Positions 11,320-21,622 of a stretch of DNA of 64,000 nucleotides are shown in pieces (position 1 is the stretch's first letter; each line of letters opens with the position of its first letter). The stretch comes from Symbiodinium natans (lineage: Eukaryota > Sar > Dinophyceae > Suessiales > Symbiodiniaceae): contig CAJNDS010002345.1 in NCBI GenBank assembly GCA_905221605.1, forward strand, positions 85,694 to 149,693, given 5' to 3'. The translations under genes and the position numbers were made by a program. The notes beneath the pieces are model-generated. The model searched no databases. It saw only the letters and a program-made list of their open reading frames with translations, and had not been told where the DNA came from.

Positions 11320-11640
11320 ACATCAGGATGGCCGAAGAGCAGGATGGCCGAAGAGCAGGATGGCCGGGGAACTTCGACGAAGACTCGGGATACCAACGGA
11401 GACGAAGTTCGACGAAGGCCGGGGGGCCGGGCGAAGGTTCGACGCAGGCCGGGAGGTTCGACGAAGGGGGAGGGGGTTCGACGAAGGCCGATACAAAAGG
11501 CCAAGACAAAGCCCGAAAAAAAACGCGAGGGTTCGACGAAGGCTAAATGAAGGCCAGAGGTTCGACGAAGGCCACAAGGGCCGGGAGGGGGGTTCGACGA
11601 AGGCCAAGGGTTTCGACGAAGGCTAGGGGGGTTCGACGGC
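11320..11640. repeat. Minisatellite based on GGTTCGACGAAGGC
   Basis: The word TTCGACGAAGG recurs at irregular 20-35 bp spacing, with an initial pure run of a 16-bp unit (GATGGCCGAAGAGCAG) at about 11328-11360. Several overlapping frames are open on both strands because of the repeat; I do not annotate them as genes. Confidence 0.9.
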
Positions 11641-11939
11641 CTTTGCCGAAGGCTGTGTGCCATCCGCCCCCATACGCCGTCCTGATCGGTTTGCCCCTGA
11701 TCAACCCTAAACCCTCAACCCTAAACCCTAAACCGCAGCACTGCAAGCTTTGGGGTGCTCTTGCCTGGGAGCATGCCTTCCGCGCTATCTTCTTGGACCC
11801 TGAACACCTTCTTGTGCCTGTGGGTTCAGCGTTTCTCGCTAGGGTTTAGGGTTTTTGGGGATAGGGTCTAGGGTCCAGGGTTTAGGGCTTCTTGCCTAGG
11901 AGCATCTCCGAACACGACGCTGACCCTGAAGCCCTAAAC

Positions 11940-12202
11940 CCGAAACCCTAACACCCCCTAAACCCTAAACCCTAAACCCTAAACCCTAAACCCTAAACCC
12001 TAAACCCCCTAAGCCCCCCCAACCCCCAGGACTCCCCTTCCTCGGCCCCCGCACATCGCAAGCGGTTTCCTCCAACAGGAGCTGCATCCGCTGGCATTGT
12101 CCGATCCTGGGGAAAGCAACCCTAAACCCTAAACCCTAAACCCTAAACCCTAACCCTAAACCCTAAACCCTAAACCCTAAACCCTAAACCCTAAACCCTA
12201 CA
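11940..12202. repeat. CCCTAAA tracts around an exon-like island
   Basis: Pure CCCTAAA at 11950-12005 and 12118-12202. The island between (12027-12107) reads MPADAAPVGGNRLRCAGAEE on the minus strand and may be an exon. Confidence 0.85.
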
Positions 12203-12483
12203 GAAACCCTAGGCAAGTTCACCTAAGCCCTCTTAGCACGCGACCCTGCGCTATGTGCAGGGATCATACGGTGCAGGGCTTCGGGTTTGGTAAGGCTTCA
12301 GGTTTGGGGACTTTACGCCTTGTAGCCCTAAACTCAACCCCCTCTTGGGGTCTAGTATGTGCAACTTAAACTGACGCAGAGGACCTTGACCTTTGGAGCC
12401 GTGTACCGAAGAAAACCACTTGTTCAAGAACCCGAAGCCCTAAACCCCTAAATTTCCCCAACTCCCTAAACGACAACATCACC

Positions 12484-12570
12484 CGCTGCCCGATGAATCG
12501 TCGCGCAGGCACTTGACGTAGTAGGCGTTGGTGGGCTTCGAGCCTGTGGGGGTGCAGCTGAAGTAAGATT
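12484..12570 (-). CDS. Exon island, cysteine-containing
   Basis: Minus strand reads SYFSCTPTGSKPTNAYYVKC then LRDDSSGSG. Two cysteines about 16 residues apart resemble the 7469-7572 island and may belong to the same secreted protein gene (inference). Confidence 0.5.
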
Positions 12571-13024
12571 GCTTTTGATATGAGATCGCTAAACCCTGAA
12601 CCCTAAAAGCCGAAACCCTTGTAGAGCTACCTAAGCCGAACGTTGGTAAGAAAACCCCCCCCTTCCTCAGAGTGAGAATGCCCTAACATCGGTCATTGCG
12701 TAAACCCCTAAAATTCCACCGCGAAAGTTTGGGTGTTGGTTGAGCGAGAAGCTTGTAGGGTTAAGCTTTACAATCAATCAGGTCAAGGGTCTATTGGTCT
12801 CAGAGGGCGTGAAGATGTCTTGAAGATGTCTGAGGAGTCTCCTGGGTGTCACGCCTTCTTGCCGGGCTTAACATGCATGGCTTTGGCGGTTCGCCCTGGA
12901 CCCTGAACCCCAATAAAACCCTAACAAAACCCTAATTAAACCCTAATTAAACTTAATAAAACCCTAATAAAACCCTAATTAAGCCCTAATTAAACCTGAT
13001 CCTCTACCTGAAGCCCGGCAAGTC

Positions 13025-13088
13025 AGGTCTAGATTCTGGCTGTAGCACTTGTCCATCCCCCTTGGTGCACTCTACAAGACACTGTTGA
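13025..13088 (-). CDS. Exon island, unrecognised
   Basis: Minus strand reads QQCLVECTKGDGQVLQPESR. Short; coding by appearance only. Confidence 0.3.
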
Positions 13089-13247
13089 GGTTGAGGGTGT
13101 AGGGCTACCCAAAACCCTAAGCCCTAAACCCGATGAACCCTACACACTCTGTATACCCTAAACCGCCCTAAGCCCTAAACCCTAAACTCTAAACCCGAAA
13201 CCCGAAACCCTAAGCCCGCACGCTCCGAAGCTGAAGCCCGAATTCCC

Positions 13248-13320
13248 TGAACCACCGAGGCGGGCGCAGTTCCATTTCGAGAGGTTCGCAACAATCTGGT
13301 TCATGTGCTCGTAGGCCTCA
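13248..13320 (-). CDS. Exon island, unrecognised
   Basis: Minus strand reads EAYEHMNQIVANLSKWNCAR, LGGSG; open throughout, with a CTGAG|G acceptor context. Confidence 0.45.
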
Positions 13321-13806
13321 GCCGTCTACCGTGAACCGGAAGGTGCCTTGTTGGGTTTAGGGTTTTGAGGTTTAGGGTTTCGACTTTCGGGTCTCGAGCT
13401 TAGGCTTCGTATGTACGTTTAGGGTTTGTTTAAGGTCCGCGGATCAGGGATCGAATCTATTATGGCCCAAGGGACTCTTTCAGTCTATTCAGCCATCTTG
13501 CTCAGAGCTATCTCGGACAGGCATGTGCGATCTTGGTAGGCTGATGTCAACCTAGAGGAGGCTTGTTGCGAATATGTCTTTTGGATGGGAATGGGGTGTC
13601 GTGTTGGATAGTTGAGGCTGTCTCTCTGTCTGTACGTGCACGTGTGCGTTCGTGGGTACCGGGTACTGGTACAAATTGGCTGACACGCTTCTTTCCAAAC
13701 ATGCAAAGTGGCCTCCGCTAAACCCCGCCCGAAACCGTAAACCCCAATCAAAATCCCAAACCCAACAACCCAACAACCCAAGGTCCAAAATTCCACCAAA
13801 TATGGA

Positions 13807-13941
13807 GTTCTTAAGGGAGGGGGTTCAAGGGTGGTATATATCCCAAGGTTCCCTAATGCTCCCTAAACTCCCTAAGGCTCCATAAACTTCCCTAAGGCTT
13901 TCTAGGTACCTACCCTCCATGAACCCCCCTCCCTTAAGAAC
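13807..13941. mobile_element. Inverted-repeat element (MITE-like), family C
   Basis: GTTCTTAAGGGAGGGGGTTC at the left is mirrored by GAACCCCCCTCCCTTAAGAAC at the right; about 27 bp of inverted repeat with few mismatches in a 135-bp element. The interior consists of CTCCCTAAA-like words. Confidence 0.85.
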
Positions 13942-14016
13942 CCGATAAGCAAACCCTCTAACCTTCGCACAAAACCCGAAGACTACGCCAACAAGGCTTG
14001 CAGTTCTTAATCACTG

Positions 14017-14119
14017 TCATTCCTCCAGTTCGTCGCGTGTCTTCCGCAGACTCCGTTGTCCGAGCCAGGAGCCATCCGTCTTGAGCCGCCCTCGCACCAC
14101 CAGGCTCCACCAGTTTGCG
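14017..14119 (-). CDS. C-terminal exon of an unrecognised gene
   Basis: Minus strand reads WWSLVVRGRLKTDGSWLGQR, SLRKTRDELEE, then TGA at 14017-14019. The charged tail and clean stop favour a genuine last exon. Upstream exons are probably among the islands at higher coordinates. Confidence 0.5.
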
Positions 14120-14127
14120 AAGGGTTT

Positions 14128-15265
14128 AGGGTTTAGGGTCTAGGGTTTAGGGTTTAGGGTTTGGGGTTTAGGGTTTAGGGTTTAGGCATGTCCAGAATCA
14201 TGCCCATTCGGAATAGTAGGCCTCGCAGTCACAGTCGGATCCGCATCTCGGCAGCATGTTGGGCGGCATTCAACCTGTAGAAATCACGGAGATAAAGAAG
14301 TAGCCCCCGCAGTCTTCGCCGGTTTAGGGTTTAGGGTTTAGGGTTTAGGGACATGCCTCGAAGAGTCGGCTTCAGACCTGTCTTCAGACCCGGGAATGGG
14401 CAGGGGGCTTTCTAAAAAACCCTAAACCCTAAACCCTAAACCCTAAACCCTAAACCCTAAACCCTGAACCCTGAACCCTGTAACCCTAAGCCCTAAACCC
14501 TAAACCCTAAACCCTAAACCCTGAACCCTGTAACCCTAAGCCCTAAACCCTAAACCCTAAACCCTGAACCCTGTAACCCTAAGCCCTAAACCCTAAACCC
14601 GATAAACCATGTAAGCCTATGTAAACCCTGCGAAAAAAAACCTGCTAAAACCCCTTAAAAGCCATGTAAACCCCACAAAAAAAAGCCCACAAGCACCCAA
14701 AACCTTTAAAACCATGTAAACCCTATCTAAACCCTATAAGAAACCCTGTTAGAAACCCAAAGCCCCAAAGCCTCAACCCTCACTGTGCCGCTCAAGGCGG
14801 AACGTCCCGGGGTTTAGGGTTTAGGGTTTAGGGTCTAGGGTTTAGGGTTTAGGGTTTAGGGGTTTAGGGGTTTAGGGGTTTAGGGGTTTAGGGGTTTAGG
14901 GGTTTAGGGGTTTAGGGGTTTAGGGGTTTAGGGGTTTAGGGGTTTAGGGGTTTAGGGGTTTAGGGGTTTAGGGGGTTAGGGGGTTAGGGGTTTAGGGGTT
15001 TAGGGGTTTAGGGGTTTAGGGGTTTAGGGGTTTAGGGGTTTAGGGGTTTAGGGGTTTAGGGGTTTAGGGGTTTAGGGTTCCGGGTGCCCAGACTTCCCAC
15101 CATGCCGCGGACTCCGCATCGAAGTGCTCGTACATTCCTTTGGGTTAGGGGTTTAGGGTTTAGGGTTTAGGGTTTAAGGGTTAGGGGTTTAGGGCTTAGG
15201 GCTTAGGGCTTAGGGTTTAGGGTTTAGGGTTTAAGGGTTAAGGGTTAAGGGTTTAGGGTTTGAGG
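14128..15265. repeat. Run of TTTAGGG, CCCTAAA and TTTAGGGG tracts
   Basis: TTTAGGG at 14128-14188 and 14318-14350; CCCTAAA at 14412-14605 containing a repeated CCCTGTAACCCTAAG block; TTTAGGGG octamers at 14812-15080; TTTAGGG/TTAAGGG at 15148-15265. The islands inside include 15080-15139, annotated separately. Confidence 0.9.
15080..15139 (-). CDS. Exon island, unrecognised
   Basis: Minus strand reads GMYEHFDAESAAWWEVWAPG, sandwiched between two heptamer/octamer tracts of the same orientation. Confidence 0.45.
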
Positions 15266-15875
15266 TCTAGGGTTTGCTTGTACATTCCTCGGTGGATGGG
15301 ATGGGTTCGGGTTTGGGTTTAGGGTGTCAGAAGGTGTCTAACAGAGCAGAGATGGGAAATCTCCAAGATAGGGATTTAATATACCCCGAAGATGCTCTAG
15401 CTAATTCTTCAGAGGGTGCCCCCATTTCGGAAACCTCCATATCAGAAATTCATGGGATGCAACTATCCGAAATTCCGGCTGAACGGAGGCGAAATGCTTG
15501 AAACCCTAAACCCTAAAGCCGTGAGCCATGGGATGCACGATTTGTGTTGAGGCTATCCGCGAGTAAATCCTGGTGTGAAAGAAGTGCGTTTTCGAGTTTT
15601 AGGGTTTAGGGTTTACGGGTTCGGTTTCAAGTGTAGGGTGTGGAGAAAGTACGATTCACAGGCTTTCGTTTTCGTGGTAGACTTAGTGACTTATGTACCT
15701 TATATCCCTCCATGTTCAGGAACTATATATAGGGAGCCCAACAAATTCCCCCAAAACCCAAAACCCTAAACCCTGAACCCCAAAACCCTAAAACCCTAGC
15801 ACCCTAAAACCCTAAAAACCCTAAAAGTCTCAACCCAATGACCAAAACCCAATCCCTAAACCCAGAATTTGGCCA

Positions 15876-15975
15876 ACCTGGTCTGGCCAACAAGGTGCGC
15901 TTGTAATAGTCCTCCGCGTTGGTGGAGGATGCTATGTGACACCTGAGCTCAATAGGCCGGGCCTCACCCTGCCTG
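15876..15975 (-). CDS. Exon island, unrecognised
   Basis: Minus strand reads CRQGEARPIELRCHIASSTN then AEDYYKRTLLARP. Well-formed protein character; family not recognised. Confidence 0.5.
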
Positions 15976-16962
15976 CACGAGAGGGTATTAGAGTTATTTT
16001 CGTTTTGGGCGAAATTTAGGGTCTATAGAGTCTAGGGTTTATGTCTGGAGCTTAGAGTTTTTGCTTGTTTAGGGTTTTGAAGTTAGGACATGAATTCGGA
16101 ACCGTTTTGAGCGGCTAACGCAAGCTAGCACAGTTCAAGCCTTTGTGAAGCTACTGTTTATTCGTACCTAGTGTTTGTCCCACTCATGTGCGACTATCTC
16201 CCTGGCATCGCCACGAGCTTAGTCTGTTGCCTCCTTGTACGCGCTTTTGGCAGTTGCTTCAGGTTTGGTTGAGGGCGTCTGTTCTGCATTCCGTTGAGGG
16301 TTTTAGGTATTTCCGCATCCCCCCTCTCAAAGACTTTCGGATTCCAGCTGTCTACGAATTCTTGGGGCTTAGGGTTTAGGGACCACAGGGTTTGGGCCTC
16401 GGGCTTACACTGCTTACACCCCAATCATCACCTGGGCGCCATTCTTGCGGGCTTTAACCCTAAACCCTAAACCCTAAACCCTAAACCCTAAACCTTAAAC
16501 CTTAAACCCTAAACCCTAGCATTCGCATATTGCGGCCCAGCAGGTGAGGTTTAGGGTTTTAGGGTTCGGGGCTTCTTGTGTGCCCTTTGCAGCTCAGGGT
16601 TCGCATCTCTTCGGTGCACCTTAAACCCTGAACCCTAAGCCCTAAATTTGCGGATTAGGGAAGGTGGGGGGGGGGGGGGGGGGTCTTCGGCTTGAGATTT
16701 AAGATTTAGAGTCTAGGATCTCGGGTTATGTGACCCCAAAAATTTCTGTACACCCCACTAAACAACCGTATACACCCTATAAACCCCAAAAACCCAACCT
16801 ACAAATCTTAAACCCTTTAACAAACCCTTTTAAACCCCTTATAAATGCCCGATAAACCCGCTCATGAACCCCCTACAAACCCGTCAAACCCTTGAAGAAC
16901 ACCCGATAAGCGCTCTGAAAAAAAACTATAAAGCCTATAAGCCTTCTAACAAAACCCTATAA

Positions 16963-17076
16963 ACTACTATTTGCTTAAGAACCCCCCCCCCCCCCCAAAA
17001 AAAAAAAAAAGAACTATATTACTCTTATCAGGAAAAATATCTTTCATTTCTTGTGGGTTCTTAAGCAATTGGTAGT
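16963..17076. mobile_element. Inverted-repeat element (MITE-like), family D, inserted in telomere-like sequence
   Basis: ACTACTATTTGCTTAAGAAC at the left matches the reverse complement of GTTCTTAAGCAATTGGTAGT at the right (3 mismatches). Directly flanked by AAAACCCTATAAA on both sides (16951-16963 and 17077-17089), either a target duplication or the surrounding repeat. Interior has adjacent C and A homopolymers. Confidence 0.8.
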
Positions 17077-17156
17077 AAAACCCTATAAACACTGAGGACT
17101 GAGCATCCTGAGCCCTAAGCCCTAAACCCTAAACCCTAAACCCTAAATCGGAATCT

Positions 17157-17228
17157 CTTGGTAGCCCAGTAAACATACTGGCACCCATGAACCAACAAAA
17201 GGGCATCGGGTACCACTGGGCTACCAAG
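17157..17228. mobile_element. Short introner-type element copy (72 bp)
   Basis: Perfect ends CTTGGTAGCCCAGT and ACTGGGCTACCAAG; interior shortened to GGCACCCATGAACC and AAAGGGCATCGGGTACC. Sits between two CCCTAAA tracts; flanked by CT on each side. Confidence 0.9.
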
Positions 17229-17360
17229 CTCTCGGGGAGCCCTAGTCCCTAAACCCTAAACCCTAAACCCTAAACCCTAAACCCTAAACCCTAAACCCTA
17301 AACCCTAAACCCTAAACCCCGCCTCTGCCCCATAAACCCTCCGAGACCATCCTGAGAACC

Positions 17361-17450
17361 TGACTCTTGGGGGCTGTTGAAGATGTTCAGGGACCGAAAG
17401 GTTTCCAAGGCAGCCTCAAGACGGCGTGGAGCTCGCTGCTTCTTTGCGGC
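17361..17450 (-). CDS. Exon island, unrecognised
   Basis: Minus strand reads AKKQRAPRRLEAALETFRSL, NIFNSPQES: basic amphipathic helix, uninterrupted. Confidence 0.5.
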
Positions 17451-17792
17451 TCGTTTAGGGTTTAGGGTTTAGGGTTTAAGGTTTAGGGTTTGGGGTTTAG
17501 GGCTTCGGGTTTAGGCCTTAGGGTTTAGGGTTTGGGGTTCAGGGCTTAGGGTTCAGGGCTTGCACATGAAAGCATCTTTGCCCAACGGGCTGATAATGGG
17601 CAGCAAAGTTTAAGTTGGAGATTTACAGGAGATTAGGGGTTTAGGGTTTCAGTGTTTAGGGTGCGGGTCAGGGTCGTCACCCAAAACAGCAGCCAGGGAA
17701 CTGTGTTAAAGAGCATCGGATTTCACTAGGATCAGCCTGCCCACTCCGGATGATGGCATGATGTGAGCGACAAGAGGGGACCAGCCAACAGA

Positions 17793-18005
17793 TCAAAGCC
17801 AGAATTTCGAAGTTAGAGACCTGCAGCCCGAGGGACCTCTTTGGCTTGTGTGTGTGTGTGTGTGTGCGTGTGTGTCTGTGGATAGAATTCTGTGGGATCT
17901 TGTCGGGGAATAAGTGTGGAAGCTGTTCAAACCGGACTTCGGCTGTTGTCGTACCTGAAGAGGGCTGCCCTGGGCGATGAAGCCTCTTTGACCCGAGTCG
18001 ACCAT
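17793..18005 (-). CDS. Possible exon ending in a CA/TG microsatellite
   Basis: Minus strand starts MVDSGQRGFIAQGSPLQVRQ and stays open through a TG microsatellite (17851-17880). The first 30 residues may be an exon; the microsatellite is probably intronic. Confidence 0.25.
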   Translation of the reverse strand: MVDSGQRGFIAQGSPLQVRQQPKSGLNSFHTYSPTRSHRILSTDTHAHTHTHTSQRGPSGCRSLTSKFWL

Positions 18006-18130
18006 CGCTACAAGGTTGCTACCCTGAACCCTAAACCATACACCCGAAACCCTAAGCCCTGAACCCTAAACCCTAAATCCCTAAAAACCCCCTAAATCCC
18101 TAAATCCCTAAACCCTGATCAAACCTAAAC

Positions 18131-18196
18131 CCGAAGCGCATTGCTCTGGCCTGTTCCGTTTCGAGCAGGCTGTCTCGCATGGCGGAACACTGATCC
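18131..18196 (-). CDS. Exon island, unrecognised
   Basis: Minus strand reads DQCSAMRDSLLETEQARAMR, a helical segment. Confidence 0.45.
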
Positions 18197-18401
18197 GCCT
18201 AGCCGCAGCTGGATAGTTTAAGCGGCTTATCTGCGAAGGTTGGGAACCCTAAGCCTTCAGCCCCAAATCCTAAACCCCAAACCCTATAAAGCCTAAACCC
18301 TACAGCCTAAACCCAAGGTGTATCGTTCCAGAGCTTCGTTGCGGCACACTCGGGACGAAACCCTAAAACCCTAAACCACTGCAGATGTGGCACCAGACGA
18401 T

Positions 18402-18493
18402 GGGTTTAGGGTTTAGGGTTTAGGGTTTAGGGTTTAGGGTTTAGGGTTTAGGGTTTAGGGTTTAGGGTTTAGGGTTTAGGGTTTAGGGTGTAG
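18402..18493. repeat. Pure TTTAGGG tract
   Basis: About 13 consecutive perfect heptamers. Confidence 0.95.
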
Positions 18494-18995
18494 GCGGCGA
18501 AAATCATGCTGGAGGGGCCCTCCAGCAGATCAAATGGGGCTCTCAGGCGATGTGAGATGGGAAGCCTTTTCTATTTCAAAGCCCCTCACTCAACTGGCTG
18601 CTCCAAGCCTAGAAACCCTAAAAGCCCTAAACCCCAAACACCCTGAACCCTAGGTCCTAACCCCCCTCTCAGCCTCGGCCTTCAACAGGGGCACCTGTCA
18701 CAGAGGGTTTTGGGTCTTTAGGGCTTTAGGGATTAGGGTTTTAGGGTTTTTGGGTTTTCTGTTTTTTTTGGGTTTTCTGGGTTTTTGGGGTTTAAAGGCG
18801 GAGGGTTTTGGCTGTAGGTCACTATCGGCTGCGTTGTGGCTCTAGGACGTGGTGTGCAGGCCTGATGTTGCCAACTGGCTGTCATATGGCTCGGGCTGCG
18901 AGTTCGGGTTCAGGGTTCAGGCTGTAGGGTTTAGGGCTTAGGGGTTTAGGGTTTGGGGTTTAGGGTTTAGGGTTTAGGCTTTAGGGTTTTGGGAC

Positions 18996-19069
18996 TCGCG
19001 TTAGCTCTGAGCTTCCGGAAGTCTACTCTGTCGGCCTCTTCCCGACACTTGCGGTGATTGGTCCTGCGC
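18996..19069 (-). CDS. Exon island, unrecognised
   Basis: Minus strand reads RTNHRKCREEADRVDFRKLR, ANA. Charged helix. Confidence 0.45.
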
Positions 19070-19380
19070 GCCAGAGGCCGACATCAGCTTGCAACTCGCT
19101 TTTCGGGGAGACTTGGGTCGTAGGTTTAGGGTTTAGGGTTTAACTTAACCCAAAAGTCTAAACTCCGAAAATAACGCTTATCAGTATGCTCTACAGCCCC
19201 TAGGGCATTTGCCAGACCCCCTTCTCCTCCGATAGCCCCCAAATACGAGAATCCTTGCAATAGGAAGCCCCCAAAAAGAGGGAATGCAAATTTTGGGCAA
19301 CCGTAAACCCTGAACCCTAAACCCTGAACCCTAAAAACTGAACCCCAAAACCCTAAGCCCTAAACCCTAAACTCAAAACC

Positions 19381-20080
19381 CTAACCCTGAACCCTGAATC
19401 TGAACCCGAAACCAGGTATCATCAGCGACTGCGGCCCCGCGTGTTTTTCGCATGTTTTCTCGCAAACTTCGAAAGACTCGAGAGTTTGCAGCGCGGGGAT
19501 CCGCCGAACGTTTTTTCTTGTGGCCAAACTCACCACTGCCTCACCACTGCCATCAGGCTTTTTGGCTCTTGCACGCGCGCGCGCGCGCGCGAAAACACCG
19601 CGCACAGGAGTATTTTCGGCACGCACGAAGTACAACTTCCCAAGCACTTGCTCTTTGGACATGCTTTTTGGGCGAAACAACATTGCGCACGACGGCATGT
19701 TCGACACGCGCCACGTGCGCTTTTCAGCGTCGTTTCTTTGTCCACATGGGTGGTTGTCAAATTTATGGTCCCTTTTGGGGTACCCTAAGTATTAGGTGCC
19801 GTATAACAATCGGGACACAAGGGACCCTAATTTTGACAGCCACCCACATAGCTTCCTCGAAGGCTCCATCTTGCGACAGCACGGTGTGCAGCGGCTTTTT
19901 TCGCGATGGGCGATGCGTTGTCGTCAAAGTCTGACACATGGCGTTTTCGACCGCATGGCCTTCGACTCTGCGCAACAATCGGGGGGTTTACGCAAATAGG
20001 GGACCCCCAAATTGAAGACGCGTGAGGATCACGAGTGTCCGTGACAGATCGGCCAACGCAGATAAGGACGGTCAGTCGAC
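19381..20080. other. Heptamer-poor stretch of about 650 bp with overlapping open frames, no assignable gene
   Basis: Contains a CG dinucleotide run at 19571-19591 and a family E inverted-repeat element at 19747-19846. Frames are open on both strands (for example minus 19827-20150 with RRPCGRKRHVSDFDDNASP), but none gives a recognisable family. I leave it unassigned. Confidence 0.5.
19747..19846. mobile_element. Inverted-repeat element (MITE-like), family E, copy 1
   Basis: TGGGTGGTTGTCAAATTTAT at the left and TTTTGACAGCCACCCA at the right; the inverted repeat continues to GGTCCC/GGGACC. Length about 100 bp. A second copy lies at 44279-44385. Confidence 0.8.
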
Positions 20081-20534
20081 ACACCCATCCCAAAACCCTA
20101 AACCCTAAACCCCAAACCCTAAACCCTAAACCCCAAACCCTGAACCCCAAACCCTAAACCCCAAACCCTAAACCCTAAACCCATGGCAAAGAGGCAACAG
20201 AGGCAAGGCTGACGGGGTCGAGGTTTTGGGTTTGGGTGACCGCCCTGAAAGCTTTGGTACCCACCTGCAGGGTTCCTTCGGGATTGTAAGAGGGGGTACT
20301 GGAATCCCTCTTGAGGACTGCTAGAATGCTAGAATCAAGGGAAACCTCTCAAGGTTTAGGGGCTTAGGCTCTTGGCGTTAGGATGCAAAGACTGAAAGAC
20401 ACCACAGAGAGGCACCTAGTTAACCACCCCTCCCTTCCCCACTCAACAGTCCTGGAACATGCAAAAAAAGGCCGCAGTCGACGACATTAGCCTAAACCAC
20501 TGAATCCTGAACTCTGAACCCTGAACCCTGAACC

Positions 20535-20649
20535 CTGAGGATTCTTGGACAATTCGGTCCTGAGGGTCTCCCAGTCCCCATCGAAGTGCTGTGGGAAAAA
20601 CTGCGTGTCTTCCTTGACAGGGCGTAGAGCACTAAGGGCCTGCTTGGCG
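20535..20649 (-). CDS. Exon island, unrecognised
   Basis: Minus strand reads AKQALSALRPVKEDTQFFPQ then HFDGDWETLRTELSKNPQ, one of the longest clean islands. No family recognised. Confidence 0.55.
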
Positions 20650-20728
20650 TTTCAGGGTTCAGGGTTTAGGGTTTAGGACTTAGGGTTCAGGTTCAGGGTT
20701 GAAGGCTTAGTAGCCCCAAGCTCTGCGC

Positions 20729-20800
20729 CTATCCTTCCAGTACCCTGGTCCGCCCTGGAGGGATGAAGTTCGTAAACGGAAACAGGTGACGACCTTCAAG
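20729..20800 (-). CDS. Possible C-terminal exon
   Basis: Minus strand reads LEGRHLFPFTNFIPPGRTRV, LEG, then TAG at 20729-20731. Confidence 0.3.
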   Translation of the reverse strand, partial: LEGRHLFPFTNFIPPGRTRVLEG

Positions 20801-21049
20801 CAAGCAAGCTCCATACACAACAAAAAAGGGTTTAGGCAGTTTAGGGTTTAGGGCTTTAGGGCTTTAGGGTTTTAGGGTTTTAGGGTCTTAGGGTCTTAGG
20901 GTTTTAGGTTGTTAGGGCTTTAGGATTTTAGTGCTTTTCGTGTTTTGGGGTTTTAGAGTCTAGGGCTTTTAGGGTTGCAGGTCGAGGGGGGTTGGATCCC
21001 ACAGTGCCTCCACGCCTTATCGACTCGGAGAACCCTGTGAAGCCTGAAG

Positions 21050-21115
21050 CCTAAACCCTAAACCCTAAACCCTAAACCCTAAACCCTAAACCCTAAACCC
21101 TAAACCCTAAACCCT
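21050..21115. repeat. CCCTAAA tract followed by a G run
   Basis: Nine or so perfect heptamers, then G homopolymer at 21116-21128. The 21.1-21.55 kb stretch beyond it is a loose mixture of CCCTAAA-like words and TTTAGGG words; no gene seen. Confidence 0.9.
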
Positions 21116-21622
21116 AGGGGGGGGGGGTAGGAGCCACACCTTTTAACAAAAGGAGGGTGGTAAAAACAATTTAAAAAAACCTGGCCCCTAGAACCCCAAA
21201 GGCCTAAACCCCTAAACCCCTAAAGCGCTGTGGCCCAGCCCTTAAAGCCCTAAAGCGCTGTGGCCCTAAACCCTTAAAGCCCTTAAAGCCCTAAAACCCT
21301 AAAAATTGAGAGACCCTAAACAGACCCTCTAAAAAGAAAAAAACCCTCAAGCCCTTGAGACTCTGAGAGAAAAGAAGCAGAAACCCCGATTGAGAGACCG
21401 GGCCGATACTTCGGGGCAGCCCGTCAGATTCCGCCTGGAAGCCTGGGGCTTCTTCTGGGGCTTCTCGGGCTTTGTAGGGTCTACACAGAGTTTAGGGAGT
21501 TTAGGGCTTGAGGTTTGAAGTTTAGGGTTTAGGGGTTTAGGGGTTTAGGGTTTGAAAGGTTTAGGGTTTAGGGTTTGTGGCTCTGCTGCTTGAGTCCGAT
21601 GGACGCGCTCAGCTCCACACGA

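Noticed and set aside
11303-11663. Six overlapping frames on both strands over the TTCGACGAAGG repeat
   Set aside because: Openness in so many frames on both strands is a property of the repeat.
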